NCBI GenBank assembly: GCA_009761415.1
Contig: QUOL01000010.1
Coordinates: 1,426,001 to 1,490,000, forward strand
Length of the DNA: 64,000 nt
Direction of reading: 5' to 3'
DNA from: Sarcomyxa edulis
Taxonomy: Eukaryota; Basidiomycota; Agaricomycetes; Agaricales; Mycenaceae
The notes under the pieces are model-generated. The model searched no databases. It was given only the letters and a program-made list of their open reading frames with translations, and had not been told where the DNA came from. Of the stretch, positions 11,014 to 23,211 are shown in pieces. How positions within the stretch are numbered: the stretch's first letter is position 1; every line of letters begins with the position of its first letter. The position numbers and the translations under genes are program-made.

Positions 11014-12032
11014 ATGTCGAGCCTCTCCCGACTCGTATCCTCCACCCGATGTCTTAAAAGACAGTCACCCAAATACCCAACTCGCAATCTATTCACCAAT
11101 GTAACGGAGAGACCGGGAGAGGTGGAAGCAGGCGAGGGCGAAGATCTCGACTGGGATCCTGCAAAAATATTCAACATCGACCAAGAACCAAGTCCAATCT
11201 TGAGAATGCAGACGAAGAGAGCGCAATACAAGAATTTAGGCAAGTCTACCTCTAGTATCAGTCGAACGTCCTTCTAACGTTTCTTACAGTGAATTACTTC
11301 GATAAATACGGCTCCACTCAAACGCGAGAGAATTCCTTCCAACCCCATCATGGACTCCATAAACCAGTACAGCAAACGACCCTGTCTGCTCTCATGGCTG
11401 CCGGGGCACATATGGGGCACTCACGTACATTGATGAACCCGAATTTCATGCCATACGCGTACGGAGTTCGGGGAGGAATGACGGTCATTGATCTCGACCA
11501 CACACTCCCCTTGCTGCGTCGCGCCGCCAATTTCGTCCGTTCCGTCGCTTATAGGAAGGGCAGCATCATATTTATCGGAACGCGACCAGACTTGCGGAAG
11601 GTCGTACAAAAAGCGGCCGAGAGAGTAGGACCTTTCCAGGGTTACTACGTTGCAGACCGATGGGTACCCGGAACCCTTACCAATAGGTTCGCTATATCTG
11701 GCTACGAAGTCAACAAGCATACGAGGGTCACGCCAGATCTCGCCATTCTCCTCAATCCACTCCATTCTATCAACGCCATTCGTGAATGTGCCCATCATCA
11801 GGTTCCAACTATCGCCATCATCGACTCTAATGTTGACCCTCGGATTGTGATGTATGCTATACCTGCAAACGACGAGAGTACATCCACAGCTGAAATCATA
11901 GCCGGGGTCTTGAGCATCGCTGCACGGGAGGGTGTGGCGCTTCGAAAAGCAGAACACGCGAGATGGAAAGAGCCGGACTCAGAGCAGAAGGGATCTGATT
12001 CTGAAGACGAAGAATCTGCCATTCCTAATTAA
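11014..12032 (+). CDS. MRP4: Mitochondrial small ribosomal subunit protein uS2m
   Basis: Component of the mitochondrial 30S-like subunit. Two exons, 11014-11239 and 11290-12032, give 322 residues. The N-terminus MSSLSRLVSSTRCLKRQ is basic and hydroxylated, as expected for mitochondrial import. The S2 fold follows: LMAAGAHMGHSRTLMNP, VIDLDHTLPLLRRAANF, FIGTRPDLRKVVQKAAER, DRWVPGTLTNR, PDLAILLNP and TIAIIDSNVDPR. A fungal acidic tail (EQKGSDSEDEES) ends the protein. The intron begins with GC, as G|GCAAGT at 11240. No GT donor gives the phase needed to enter VNYFDKYG. Confidence 0.92.
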
Positions 12033-12144
12033 TGATTCTCATCGCAAGCAATATTATGGTTCATTCAAAGTCTGATTAGATTGTACGCGGAATACTTTTG
12101 GGTTGAGCATGCTGGATGTTATACCAATATTCTGCTCCAATATG

Positions 12145-13875
12145 TCAATTTCTCGAGTCGTCGTCAGTCAATCGAGACTCACTTTCAGCCTCCTCCAGGG
12201 CTCTGACATTCCCTTTGAGCTTATTGAGCGTTTCGATATACTCGTCTTCTTCGACGCTGTCGTACACAATACCTCCTCCAGCTTGCAGGTATGCTGTACC
12301 ATCTTTGAAAGTCATAGTGCGAATGGCTATGCAAGTGTCCATTTCGTCATCAGCAAAATCGAACCGTCCAACGGCGCCTGCATAGACACCGCGACGTTCT
12401 TGCTCTAGCGAAGAAATGATTTCGATTGCTTTGATCTTGGGCGCGCCAGATACCGTTCCAGCGGGGAAGATCGATCGGAACGCGTCGAATCTGGAGAATA
12501 GGTTGGATGGGCCAAAATACGAACGAGTGGATGACGCCCTACCTATTCAATCCTTCACGTAGTGTTCCTGAGACCTGAGATGTAAGATGAATGACGTGAC
12601 TGAACTTTTCCAATTGCATGAGATGGTCCACTTTGACTGTCTTCGGCTGGCAAACTCGATTCACGTCGTTCCGTGCTAGGTCGACGAGCATAATATGCTC
12701 AGCTCTATCTTTCTCGGAGGCAAGAAGAGCAGCCCCGAGCTTTTCATCCTCTATCTGAAATGTGAGTAGTCAAGATCGCTGAAAAGATTTGGGAAACTAG
12801 ACGTACCTTCGGGAGTTTTGCCTCTCTTCGTTGTCCCAGCAATAGCATGATTATATACGACATTCTTCTCCACTTTGCAGAGTGTCTCGGGGCTCGCACC
12901 CACTATCTGGAGGTCGCCACAGTCCAAGTAAAACATGTACGGACTAGGGTTAACTTGTCGTAGATGTCGGTAGGCATTGAATGGATGCAGACTCGTTTGT
13001 CGAGCCAATCTCTGAGATGGCACAGCCTGGATGATATCTCCAGCCAGAATATGCTTCTTGAGAGTGGTAACAAATTGTTCGTAGCCTTCCTTCCCCACGT
13101 TCGAAACTCCTTCGGCTCCACAGGTTATAGGTGGTTGTGGGACTTCGGGTGTTACGTTGCTCATTAGTACCTTGGCCAGTCTCCGAGCTTTGGCTACCGC
13201 CGTCTGGTATACGAAAGCGAGGTTCACGGTACCGGAATCATGGGGAGTAAAGACATGGGAGACGACCTTGAGTGTCTGGGATATATGGTCGTAGATCAAG
13301 AGTGTATCCACAAGCATGAACAAGGCCTCCGGAATCCCCAGAGGATCTTTGAGTTCACATGCAGTTCTTGGTTCAAAGTGTTGGATGCAGTCGTACGAAA
13401 CGTAACCGATGGCACCACCAGTGAACGTTGGAATCTCGGGGATCTTGACATATTTATGCAGAGAAAGCTCCTTCTGGAGAGCTATCGTGGGGTCCCCAGT
13501 AATTTCTTCCCCCGGACCTGTCTTGATAACCTTGAATGGATCTTGGAATCGTGAGTACATACGGAAACTGGTGAGAGACTTGGGTCATACTCACCTGCAC
13601 CGATGAAACTGTACCGAGCAACATTCTCTCCCCCGATGACTGATTCCAATAGGAAGCTGTATTTGGAGTCTTTGGATACGCGAAGATAGGCCATGCATGG
13701 TGTTATCAGATCGGCAGGTAGTTCGACATAGACTGGGACGCAGTTTCCCCGTTTCTCATGTATGATGAGCTGCTCGACGGTAGCAAGGGTGGGTAACGCG
13801 GGTAATTTCTATGGACACAAAGTTCAGCATAGTATAAATCGAACAAAGGATATACACATGCACCTGTGGGTCCAT
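12145..13875 (-). CDS. trpE: Anthranilate synthase component I
   Basis: Chorismate to anthranilate, the first step of tryptophan synthesis; the glutamine amidotransferase partner is not in this window. Five exons, 13875-13864, 13808-13595, 13541-12807, 12750-12543 and 12490-12145, give 504 residues. The N-terminal domain carries the feedback-site [13 protein letters not shown] segment (here [20 protein letters not shown]). The catalytic domain has VVPSQR-like [27 protein letters not shown], the [16 protein letters not shown] turn, [35 protein letters not shown] and the final [12 protein letters not shown]. All active-site blocks are present. The initiating exon is only 12 bases (MDPQ). Confidence 0.93.
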
Positions 13876-14195
13876 CTAGCAGTGAGTTGTGGGGGTTCGA
13901 GGTGAGTTTATTGCAAAGCTTTTATAGCAGCCGGCACTGACTCGGAGTCGAGGCAGTTGATCGCGATCACAAATTTTATGGCGTCTCTTCTCCTGGTCGG
14001 GTCCTTCACTGCTACATACAGCCAACCTACAGCTTCAAATCGCTGCTTCATCATCTCTTTCACATAGCATCCACCCAGCTCCGTTCGAATATACAGTCAT
14101 CGCAATACCCATCATAGGCAGCCCCTTGATTCTGGGGACCAAAAGAAAAACCGACTTCAGCCTGTGTGCCGAATAGCCAGGACATCAAAATTAAC
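13876..14195. promoter_or_regulatory. Divergent trpE/SHQ1 promoter region
   Basis: A 320-base gap between two divergent starts. It contains TGACTC at 13938-13943, about 63 bases from the trpE start. This is close to the TGACTCA site of Gcn4/Cpc1-type regulators of amino acid synthesis, but the last base differs. No other gene is seen here. Confidence 0.3.
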
Positions 14196-15897
14196 ATGAT
14201 AACCCCTCGGTTCTCCTGCAGCCAAACAGAAGACAGTGTGATCGTTTCTATATACTGCCCCTCTGTTCGCGTACGCCCCATTTCTCTCAAACACATAACA
14301 AACTCGTCCCTTTCACACTGCAAAAAGTAGGCTTCAGATGTCGAAATCAATGTAGACGAAACGCTCTTCACGATCCATATCAATCCATATTTCTTGCGGC
14401 TGAATTTCTCACATCCGTTGTTGGAGGACGACGAGTCCTCGGCGCGATATGATCCTGGATCAGGTTATTTGACTGTGACTTTGACCAAAGAAACAAAAGG
14501 ACAAGAATTCAAGGACCTGGATCTCTTGGCCAAATTACTCGCTCCAAGACCGACTAAAGATGCCATCCAGGAGCACACTATTGAAGTTATCTCATCTCAA
14601 GACGAAGACGTGCAACCAGAAAATGACAGCGACGATGAGGCCGAGGTGGAGCTCGTCGCGAAGACCGAAGCATTATCTTTGGACTTGGACCGTGAACGTC
14701 GAGAAATACTCAAAGGTACGATTTGTGGAATGCCAGATGTTCAACACATTCTCACTGTCTTTCAGCTGCCGAGAATGACTGGCAACTACCTCAAGAAGTC
14801 CCTGAACCTCTTCCTTCGCTCAATTTATCAGCGCAGAAGCAGTATGGGTTTCTTGACATGCACTCTGGGTACTTCAAGCACGTCACGCACGTAGAAAACG
14901 AAGTCAACGAACTGGGCGCCGACGCGGAGACTTGTTCGGTCAATGAACGTAGACGACGGCGAGTAAAGCACGAAGACGCCAAATGGGACGAGGAGCATTA
15001 CATGTGCGGATCGTATACCCATTTACTGAATGTTCGGCGGCTGAATACTCAACAGGGCAGACTATGCGGACGACGAGTACATCCAAGACTTACTCGCTTG
15101 GAGTCACCCGCATGTTATTGATGGTAGCGAATTTGCATATACCGAAGAAGAAAATTTATCAATACTAGGTCTTCCTCGCAAGGAATGCAAGTCAACGTGA
15201 TTTTACATATCTCGCGCGCAAATTAATTAAATAAACTTTTCCAGATATCCCCACCGCTTTACAGACCCACAATCTCTACCTAACCCTAATAACCCTCCTC
15301 TTTTCCTACGCATACGAGGCACGCACCAACCAACTCGATCCTACCCCCGAAAGCGCATGGACACTCAGCATCCTCACCCCCGCATTCTCCGCTCTCGACC
15401 CCCCTCCATATCCACACTCCTCCCCACCGTCAAAAGATTTCCCAACAAGCTTTTCATTGCCCGAATTAGCCGCTACACTCACGCCTTCCTATCGCCGGTC
15501 CTTTGCGTTTCCCCTATACCGTTCGTGGGCCCTCGCGGAGGCGTGCCGATCCGACGTCGCTGGGATACTATCGAAAGGTAAACGCGTGGTGGTGCGATGT
15601 CTGCTGGAGATGAAGAAAATATTAGACCATCATGATGTCTACTATGTTTATAGCAAGATCTGGCTTGACGACTTTTGCGTATGGACTCAGGCACATGCAA
15701 GGTATGCCCTCGGTTCTTTTCTCGCGTATTGACCGTCTTTTGATGTGTTACACAGCGACGAAGTCCTCGCTGATATTGGGACGAAGCTAAAAGGTCTCGA
15801 GATCGAGAAGAGTCTGATTGGGTGGGAGCTAGAGGAGCTAGAAGAAGCCACTCGACAAAACGATCCTTCACGCGAGAGTGATAGCGACGATGAGTAG
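14196..15897 (+). CDS. SHQ1: H/ACA ribonucleoprotein assembly factor Shq1
   Basis: Chaperone that holds the pseudouridine synthase dyskerin/Cbf5 before H/ACA RNP assembly. Six exons, 14196-14270, 14331-14715, 14766-15003, 15056-15186, 15245-15701 and 15756-15897, join to 475 residues. The N-terminal CS domain starts MITPRFSCSQTEDSV and includes LFTIHINPYFLRLNF and YLTVTLTKET. The C-terminal Shq1 domain contains QKQYGFLDMHSGYF, ADDEYIQDLL, AYTEEENLSILGLPRKEYI, LYLTLITLLFSYAYEAR and PLYRSWALAEAC. The fourth intron starts with GC (T|GCAAGT at 15187), the only donor that keeps KEYIPTALQ in frame. The acidic ending (SDSDDE) is common in fungal Shq1. Confidence 0.9.
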
Positions 15898-16024
15898 CTT
15901 ACCCCGCAGAAGACCTTTGATGAAACTGTGTAATCTCTGAAACATAGTCATATATATTAAATTCATGTCATTCGTCGCACAAGTACACTAGTATCACCGC
16001 AAGCTCCGGCCCCAACCCTCACAG

Positions 16025-17608
16025 TTACCAAGTATTTCGTCTTGGAAAGCGAGAAACCCAACCGACCTCGTAAAAATATCGATGTGTCTCCCATGAAGGT
16101 TGAAAGACATAATCAGGTAGGACTTGAATGTCAATATCTAGGCCGCCCCGTCTCCATCGATCAAGAGGAATAGTCTGAAAGATATCGCTGTCCCTGAAGA
16201 AACTCAGAATACCCACTCTGACTTTCTCCAGGCGACAATTCGTATCTTTGCCACCGGCTGCAGGAGATCGTCGACACTCGATCATCGCGACTAAATCAGG
16301 TACCGTCTCTTCATCACAGTTCAGAGAGAGGCTCTGCAACTTCGGAACGACCTCGTATCGACCCATCACTGCGAGGAACTCAGAACTGGGAACACCGCGG
16401 TGCAATTCGAGCGATGTGAGATATGGAGTGCATCGTAGCGTGTTCTCCAAGATGCCAACCATTCCGGGACGCCATGATGCCACTGTCAGCGTAGTAAGAT
16501 TGAGTGCATATTGCGATACGAACACATTCAAGGTCTCGGAGCACAGGGGAATGGTAAGATCCTCCAATGAGGGAAGGGTAAAATATTGGAAGAAGGAAGC
16601 AGCTTGAGCTGGGACCGAGAGTGTGCGCAAATGAGGTAGCGTTATCATTGAAGGGTTCGGGCTCGTTTGTGCCAGTGAATTAGGGTCGCACTGGATTAGC
16701 TGGAGACTGCATTCGACAAGTCCTGTGCATTTGGTGAGGATATCCAACAGACCTGGGACGGATAGGGTGTGACCGATGATATGAAGATAAGTCAGCTGCG
16801 ACCATGGGATGCGCATCTGGAACGGTATGAGTGTTTCGTTTGTCTGGAGTGTAAGACGACGGAGATTAGGGGCTGAATCAAGTACAGTGCACCGCGCATT
16901 CCATTGATATGGGTATCCCGAGTGTATGATGTCTAGTTCTTCCAATAGATCGACAGACCCAGCGGGTAGCAACAATAACGGCTCGGTGGGATCTGACAAA
17001 GAGTCGATGTATAATTTGCGAAAGCGGTGAGAATTGGGCACAACGATATATCGAATAACATCGTAAGAGGCAAGAGCCGAGAAGCGATATTGGATCCTTG
17101 CTTCGAGTGGTAAGGGTCCTGCGCGTCTGAGCCATTCTTTGGCAATGCCTACAGACAAAACACTCCTACTTTCATCGGACAACCTGCTCAGAAAGTATCG
17201 CGCCTTTAGATCGTGCGAGGTGTCCTCCTTGACGTTGGATATCAGCAAGACACTATTCCACAATTCCCAGACACTCAGAGCTATCATTCTCCAGCGGCTG
17301 CATATCCAGGTAACCACTAGTTGTGGAGTATTCGGTTCTGGGGGCAAAGGGGCAGGTCCAGGACAACAGAAGATGAGTATCTGGGCGATGAGTTCAATCG
17401 GAACGCGTCGTACGACTGAAAGCGTAGATTTATAGGCCCTGATACGCTCCCGATGGACCTCTCGCTGATCTTCTGTAGCATATAATCGATCCTCAAAAGC
17501 AGAAAGATGAATCTCCTCGACCGAGATTGCACGCTTGATCTCGTAAATTTCGTCTTCGGAAGGGGGTAGATTGGAAAGGGTAAGATGACGGAAGCGAGCG
17601 TCGTCCAT
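16025..17608 (-). CDS. F-box-like domain protein
   Basis: Single-exon gene of 527 residues. The N-terminus has a heptad-like acidic helix (VEEIHLSAFEDRLYATEDQ) and then VRRVPIELIAQILIFCC and ICSRWRMIALSVWELWNSVL, the F-box-like pattern of a large agaricomycete family. The rest is a run of leucine-rich segments (LEELDII, LRRLTLQTN, LPHLRTLSVP, LPSLEDLTIPL, LQSLSLNCDEE), likely an irregular leucine-rich repeat that selects a substrate for an SCF ubiquitin ligase. The target is unknown. A related gene with a shorter N-terminus lies at 52168-53520. Confidence 0.8.
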   Translation of the reverse strand: MDDARFRHLTLSNLPPSEDEIYEIKRAISVEEIHLSAFEDRLYATEDQREVHRERIRAYKSTLSVVRRVPIELIAQILIFCCPGPAPLPPEPNTPQLVVTWICSRWRMIALSVWELWNSVLLISNVKEDTSHDLKARYFLSRLSDESRSVLSVGIAKEWLRRAGPLPLEARIQYRFSALASYDVIRYIVVPNSHRFRKLYIDSLSDPTEPLLLLPAGSVDLLEELDIIHSGYPYQWNARCTVLDSAPNLRRLTLQTNETLIPFQMRIPWSQLTYLHIIGHTLSVPGLLDILTKCTGLVECSLQLIQCDPNSLAQTSPNPSMITLPHLRTLSVPAQAASFFQYFTLPSLEDLTIPLCSETLNVFVSQYALNLTTLTVASWRPGMVGILENTLRCTPYLTSLELHRGVPSSEFLAVMGRYEVVPKLQSLSLNCDEETVPDLVAMIECRRSPAAGGKDTNCRLEKVRVGILSFFRDSDIFQTIPLDRWRRGGLDIDIQVLPDYVFQPSWETHRYFYEVGWVSRFPRRNTW

Positions 17609-17828
17609 TTCAACCTGATGCGATTCGCTCGAGTATACTACACTGCAATTACTCGCCTTGATAGTGCCAGCAAAGAGATGAGGTTGGTGGTAGTTGTGGA
17701 CAGGAGTGGGTCCAAATGAAGGACGTCCTATTCGCGGAAGTGGAAGCGTGACCCCGGCTGTCGACGGAGACTTTCTGAAACTTTCGAGTTTCCCCAGACT
17801 TGAACTGGTCTCTCAGGCTGGTATCGCC

Positions 17829-19973
17829 ATGTTTCGACGGGCAACCCATTCACTCAAATACCAGGCAAGACTTTACTCAAATCTCAGGTCACTTCCTCCC
17901 CATCGCTTCCAACGATCAGGCATTCTCGCATCCTCGCTTGCCGCCGGCACACTTATAGCCTGGTATGCAACTACAGACTTGGTCCACAATGATGCACCTT
18001 CTCTAGATCCCCCTGCAGCAAAACCACAATGGTCTATCGGTTCTGATAACTCAGACCTTCTCAAAGCTATTATCTGGGGCTCGAACAAGTAAGCAGGAAT
18101 AACTCTATGTGGTGAACCATTCTAATCCCCTTATAACAAAGGTCGAACGTACTCTCTCCCGATACTCCAGATGTAGATTCAATACGGACCCCTGCTCTCG
18201 CGACATGGCTGGATAATGTTGCTCTCCGTGATTTGGCCCTCCATTCGACGCACGGCGCATGTGTAGACGGAAGAGGAGACGTATACCAGTGGGGCACCGG
18301 ATTCTTTGGCGACGTTGCTTCCGCAAAGAACAAGCCAGTCCTCACTCTACGCGAAAAAGTGCGTATCTCTATCTAGGTTCCGGACATCCTACTAAAGTCG
18401 TTCTAGAACATCACACATCTGGAGCTCACGGATTCAAAACTCTTTGCCCTCTCGGCCTCTGGGAGAATATACGTGTTATCCACGGATGCATCGAAGCAAA
18501 AATTGCGTCCAGGAGTTCCAACGCCTTCGAGCACACCTTGGTGGGGAACTGGCTGGTTTTGGGGTGAAGAGGAAGACATCGACTTTGCTGAAATCACTCC
18601 AAATGCTAACCTAGGCTGGGGAGAAAAGTGCGTCATCTCAATTCCATCGTCAACAAGCCCTTGACTCAATTTGCAAAAGGTTTGTTTCCATCTCGGCAGG
18701 AAACGACCATCTACTAGCTCTAACTTCAAAAGGTCGTACATACGCTTGCCCAATAAACAAAAAAGCAAACGCATGCGGTCAACTAGGTTTCCGCCGTTTC
18801 AGTATTACAGATCCATCTGCTGGTTTCCATCCCAAAGCCCCCCGTCTTGCCGTAGAGCTCATCCCAAAATCCGTCTCTGATCCCTACGCCAGATCGACTT
18901 CGCTCTCTCGGTCTCCCTCCACCTCCCAAGACCCTACCACATCTTCTACACCAGTTTCTGATGCTCTCGCAAGCGTCGACGACAAAAATATCAGATTCTG
19001 CGACAAACTTTTCGAAATCCCATCCCTCAAAGGTATCGAGATCGCCGAGATAGCCACAGGCGGACGCAGTAGCTACGTGCGGACTCCCTCCGGCAGAGTT
19101 CTCGGATGGGGTGCGAATGAATATGGGTCAGTCGTCTCCCATCTCCCATCTTCCTTTCACTCCTGATTTTAATGCACAATATCACAGTCAAATCGGATTA
19201 GGAGGCGTCGTCCCAATGGAGACAATCACAGTCCCCACCGAAATCGTACTCTGGGCAATGACATCTCGTCGGACAGAAACCAAATGTCTGAACATCTACG
19301 CCGGTCCGTATTCTTCTCTCTCGCTTCAATCAGGATTAATTCTAACTCGGAAGGAACGCATTGGGGTGTGCAGGTGGAGATCTCGCATGCTTCTCCGTCG
19401 AACGCACAGACGAAAACCGCAAAAAATCTGCAGATCTACTTGTGTGCGGTAACGGTCAATGGGGAGGGTTAGGTAACAGCACCTACAACAACGCACAAGG
19501 TGCCCCCGTTCGCGCGAAAAACGTCAGCGGACTCATGGAATGTAAGCATGCCACTCCCACTCCCACTCGATCTCAAAGTGGGACGCAACTCTGACTACTA
19601 TTTCCTGGAACATACAGACAGCGAAAAGACCAAAAACCTCCAACCCATCCTCCCCTACTCCGTTTCGATTTCTCCAACAGGACACGTCGTCCTGACCCTA
19701 GACACGCAATCCCAGTCCGGTTCCGGAGGGGCCGGACGAGATATCGTTGTCTGGGGTAAGAATTACGAATCTGAATTGGGTAACGGCAAAAAAGCTAGTG
19801 TGGCCGTTCCAACAATCCTGAACAAACCGGACGGAGAACGGCTCATGCTGGTGCAAAAGAAGGCGAAGGAAGTTCGGGATTTGAAGGGGAAGGTGTGGAA
19901 ACGGGGTGTGCAGGTGGAGCAGTGTGCGGTTGCGGGGTATGAGGGTAGTGTTGTCTATTGGAAGATACGGTAA
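17829..19973 (+). CDS. FMP25: RCC1-repeat mitochondrial protein, Fmp25-like
   Basis: Predicted mitochondrial inner-membrane protein with RCC1-type beta-propeller repeats; the yeast homologue is linked to complex III assembly. The start at 17829 gives a basic presequence (MFRRATHSLKYQARLYSN) and a single membrane segment (ILASSLAAGTLIAWYATTD). RCC1-like blades follow: DGRGDVYQWGTGFFG, SASGRIYVLST, SAGNDHLLALTSKGRTYAC, PSGRVLGWGANEYGQIGLG, LLVCGNGQWGGLGN and DIVVWGKNYESELGNG. A longer open frame begins at 17694, but it would bury the presequence. About six exons are seen, with introns near 18090, 18360, 18630, 19125, 19300 and 19540. Orthology is inferred from architecture. Confidence 0.78.
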
Positions 19974-20211
19974 TGGCGGTGCTGGGGCCCATAGTCCTCG
20001 TCTTGATCCTTGCCCCTCGACGTCTCTTCGGCATTGAGATTGAGGTTGAGGTCTGACGATGATGCCTGTTTTTATTATGAACATGGTGCGCCTGGCTAAT
20101 TACAGAAAATAGACTTGAGATTACAACCAACACGTAACGATAGCGAGCGATAGCAGCAGAGCAGAAACATCTTCCACAAGGGGTGAGCCTAGCGGATTGT
20201 CCGCAGATCAT

Positions 20212-22542
20212 TCATACTCCCAATCCCATCTGCTTCTGTGCGGACTATTGTGGGTCAGTATACTGCAATAATCAAACAGTAGCGGATGTTATCACCTCCT
20301 CGTGAATAGATTGCTGAAATAATGAGACACCTGATGAGCATACAAAAAGCGAAACAAACGAAACAAAATTACACACCTCATCTTCGTAACTACCAAAAGG
20401 CTTATCGTGATCTTGCTCGACCGTACGAGAAACCTCGATGTTGATAATCGGCTACGGAAGGAAAAGAAGAACCCATTGAGACCACAAGGGTACTATACGA
20501 AGAAGGCGAACGAACGAACCTTGTTGTCTGCAACATTGAAGCGAACACCAGTAGGATTGCTGCGAACACCGCTACTGCTGAACGTTCCACCAGTCTTGCG
20601 CTGACTAGTTGGCATGCTCTCTTCTTCGTTGATGCCTTGTCCGCGGAAGATCTCTCGGGCGTTGAGCCTACGAACATCAAAAATTTTGCATGAGCTCCAG
20701 ACAAGAGAGATAGAATATCAGACCACACATACATTGCGATGAGACTGTTGACGAAGACTGTCGAAACCCAAAAGAAGGACAAAGTCAGTCTGATTGTGGC
20801 TTGAAAGAAACGAGAGTAGAGTGGCACTAACGCTTGCTGACTACGAGATGGAAGGGAATCCAGATCTGCTTGTCGGGCATTGAGACGAACTACGTTATAC
20901 CGCATCGAAATAAGTATATGATCCACGATACAGACATCGTTAGACAGATAGAGCTCACCGTGATGAAATACAAGAACTGGATGAAAGTAGCGGCGCCTCC
21001 ACGAATGACAACGTATCTAACAAAGCTGTTGAATCTGTCGTCCAGTCTGCGGTGGGGATGACCTATAAGCGAATGAATCGAGCATGGAATTAGGGGAAGA
21101 GACGTACGACACAGGGCTAGATGTAAGCGGAGACTTCAGGTAGAAGCACATGGAGCTGAAGATAAGCAGCGCGGAAAGGAAGTACATCGCTTGGCAGGCT
21201 GCAACGATGGCCTAGGTGTCACGTAACTATCAGGAACTTGTTTCTGTATGAGGAGGCTGCCCTGAAATGACTGACCTTCGGTCCACTATCTGCCAAGTGG
21301 CTAAACGCATTGTTATGGAAGCTACAGAAAGAGGTCAAACGGTGACCAGCGAGTACCAAAGGGAATGGACATACAGGTCATTGCTCATAACTTTATTGTA
21401 GGGAATCCTTTAGTAATCGTGTGTTTCCAGCATAATCATGGAAATGACGACTCACTGATACCCAGAACTGATAGATGTCGCCGAGTCAGACTTACACAAG
21501 TCTTTAAAAGGGGGAGACATACCGAGTCCAATAGTCGAAATGAGGGCCTAAGATGTATTCTCAGTATTGTCGAATCAATATGAGAAACGCCCGACTCACG
21601 ATGGGACCGGCGACGAGGGCATTCTTGCTCACTGCAAATGGTTGATATCCCCAAGCATCGTAGAGTTTGGAAGGTTAGCTTACAGTTAAAAACGCGGGAC
21701 ACGTAGAACCTTTGACACTCGTCAGCTTATGTGGGCTTTGCCGATGAAGAAAAGACAAACATTTGAACAATGTAGATGACCACGATCTATAACAGTCGTA
21801 AGTAGTGTGTACTTCCGCACGTTGAGACACATATCACGTACCGACAATGTGTTCTCTACCTGCGATGTAAACGTTGATCAATTCGAAAGATCGCATGGAA
21901 TCACAACATATGACTCTTACACAAAACGTTCTGGGTACTACCGTCAAAATATAAAACAAAGTAGGTGGTAATTCTGGACGTACTTTGTAGCATTTTCTAG
22001 ACCTATCGTGAAAGGGAATAGGTCGACGAGGTAGTAATACAGACTGTCAACAGGACGGTCAAGACACGGTAAATCACAGATCGAACGAATAGGCTCACGC
22101 CTGGGAGGCTGTTGAGATAGGAAGTTCAGATGGGATCAAGTAGATAGTAGACACAAGACTCACATAGTCCTGATGTAGCAGTATCGATTCCACTGCAAGA
22201 AGATCATGGTGAAGACATGCCGTGATTGTCAAATATACTACGTACCACGCTAACGCTACCTAGAATTCGTCTCGGTCAGTGGCTCTTGTGAGGACGTATA
22301 ACAGCAGGTATACGTACAGTTAATCGCACCGTCCAGTGGTCATTTGGGAAACGGGCATAATACACATATGTTTGAAAGAAGGTGAAGCCGTAGCCAACTA
22401 CTTTGCGGTCAGCGGAGGCTCATTTTGAGAATAGATATAGCCTACTCATGGAGACAACATATCCAATATAGAACACACCCAAGGTAGCTTCGAGGTGCTG
22501 AAGATTTGGACTTACGCTGGTGGTAGGGGTGAGGGCAGACAT
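20212..22542 (-). CDS. DUF6534 multi-pass membrane protein
   Basis: Basidiomycete-specific integral membrane protein of unknown function, broken into many small exons (about ten or more). The start at 22542 gives MSALTPTTS, then a first membrane segment containing LGVFYIGYVVSM, then YGFTFFQTYVYYARFPND, VALAW, LYYYLVDLFPF, the VVIYIVQMFYVSRVFNLS helix and ALISTIGLG. The C-terminal cytoplasmic motif is the family hallmark: NSLIAMLNAREIFRGQG, followed by a serine-rich tail with PIINIEVSRTVEQDHDKPFG. The last exons (to the stop at 20212) are short and less certain. Intron sizes are 50-70 bases. Confidence 0.75.
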
Positions 22543-23211
22543 GGTGAAGGGGGGTAAAGCAAAAAACTGACGCCCACAAGCCTCCTTAAGACTCAGGTGG
22601 GTCTGTTATACTTAGATCCATCAAGAAAGAATTTTCTCTGTCTGATTAGAAAGAAGTGAAGATATGATACGCGCGAGGTGAGAACGTCCGCACTGAATGG
22701 ACGCACTGCTTCCGAAAAAAACTTGAAGGTTCTGGCCACTGGATTTAGCAGACCACTCCATCCTCTCCGACGAAACTCCCATGGTCGACTGTTTTCTAGT
22801 TGGATCAATCACGACATCAGTTTCCGAATGATCTATCAATGGGTGCAATGCGCATGCACAGTGAGAATATCGACGTCCGTGTCTTCTGAAATTAGTGATC
22901 GTGAAAGCATAGGACATGAGGCAACTCTCAAGCTCCTTGACTTCACACCACATCTTGCCATCTTGCCATCTCGGTTCCACACCCTTTCCTTTCATTAATT
23001 GCTGATCGATTCGGCCAATCGACGCTGCTGGTCTCACTAATCCGTGCAGCTTGAGCCTGCACTGACTCTCTTGACGTTTCGTTAAGGCTTCATTTTGGCT
23101 GGAACTGCCAACTTGTCAGTATAGCTCTTCATCTCCTTGCCTACCGAACTAAAAAAATACAGTCTCTTTGCTGTGCTAGCCCCCTCCTGCGCAGATCTGG
23201 GTAATACGACG
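22543..23211. other. Intergenic region between divergent genes
   Basis: 669 bases between the starts of the DUF6534 gene and the serine-rich gene. I see no open frame with family signal, no RNA gene and no repeat. It presumably holds both promoters. Confidence 0.5.

Noticed and set aside
11421..11957. 178-codon minus-strand frame across the uS2m gene
   Set aside because: Antisense shadow of exon 2 of a clear mitochondrial uS2 gene.
17694..17828. Upstream in-frame extension of the Fmp25-like protein
   Set aside because: It would place 45 residues before an obvious mitochondrial presequence. The ATG at 17829 fits better.
23137..23211. Upstream extension of the serine-rich gene
   Set aside because: The extension begins at TTG. 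The first ATG in frame is at 23212.
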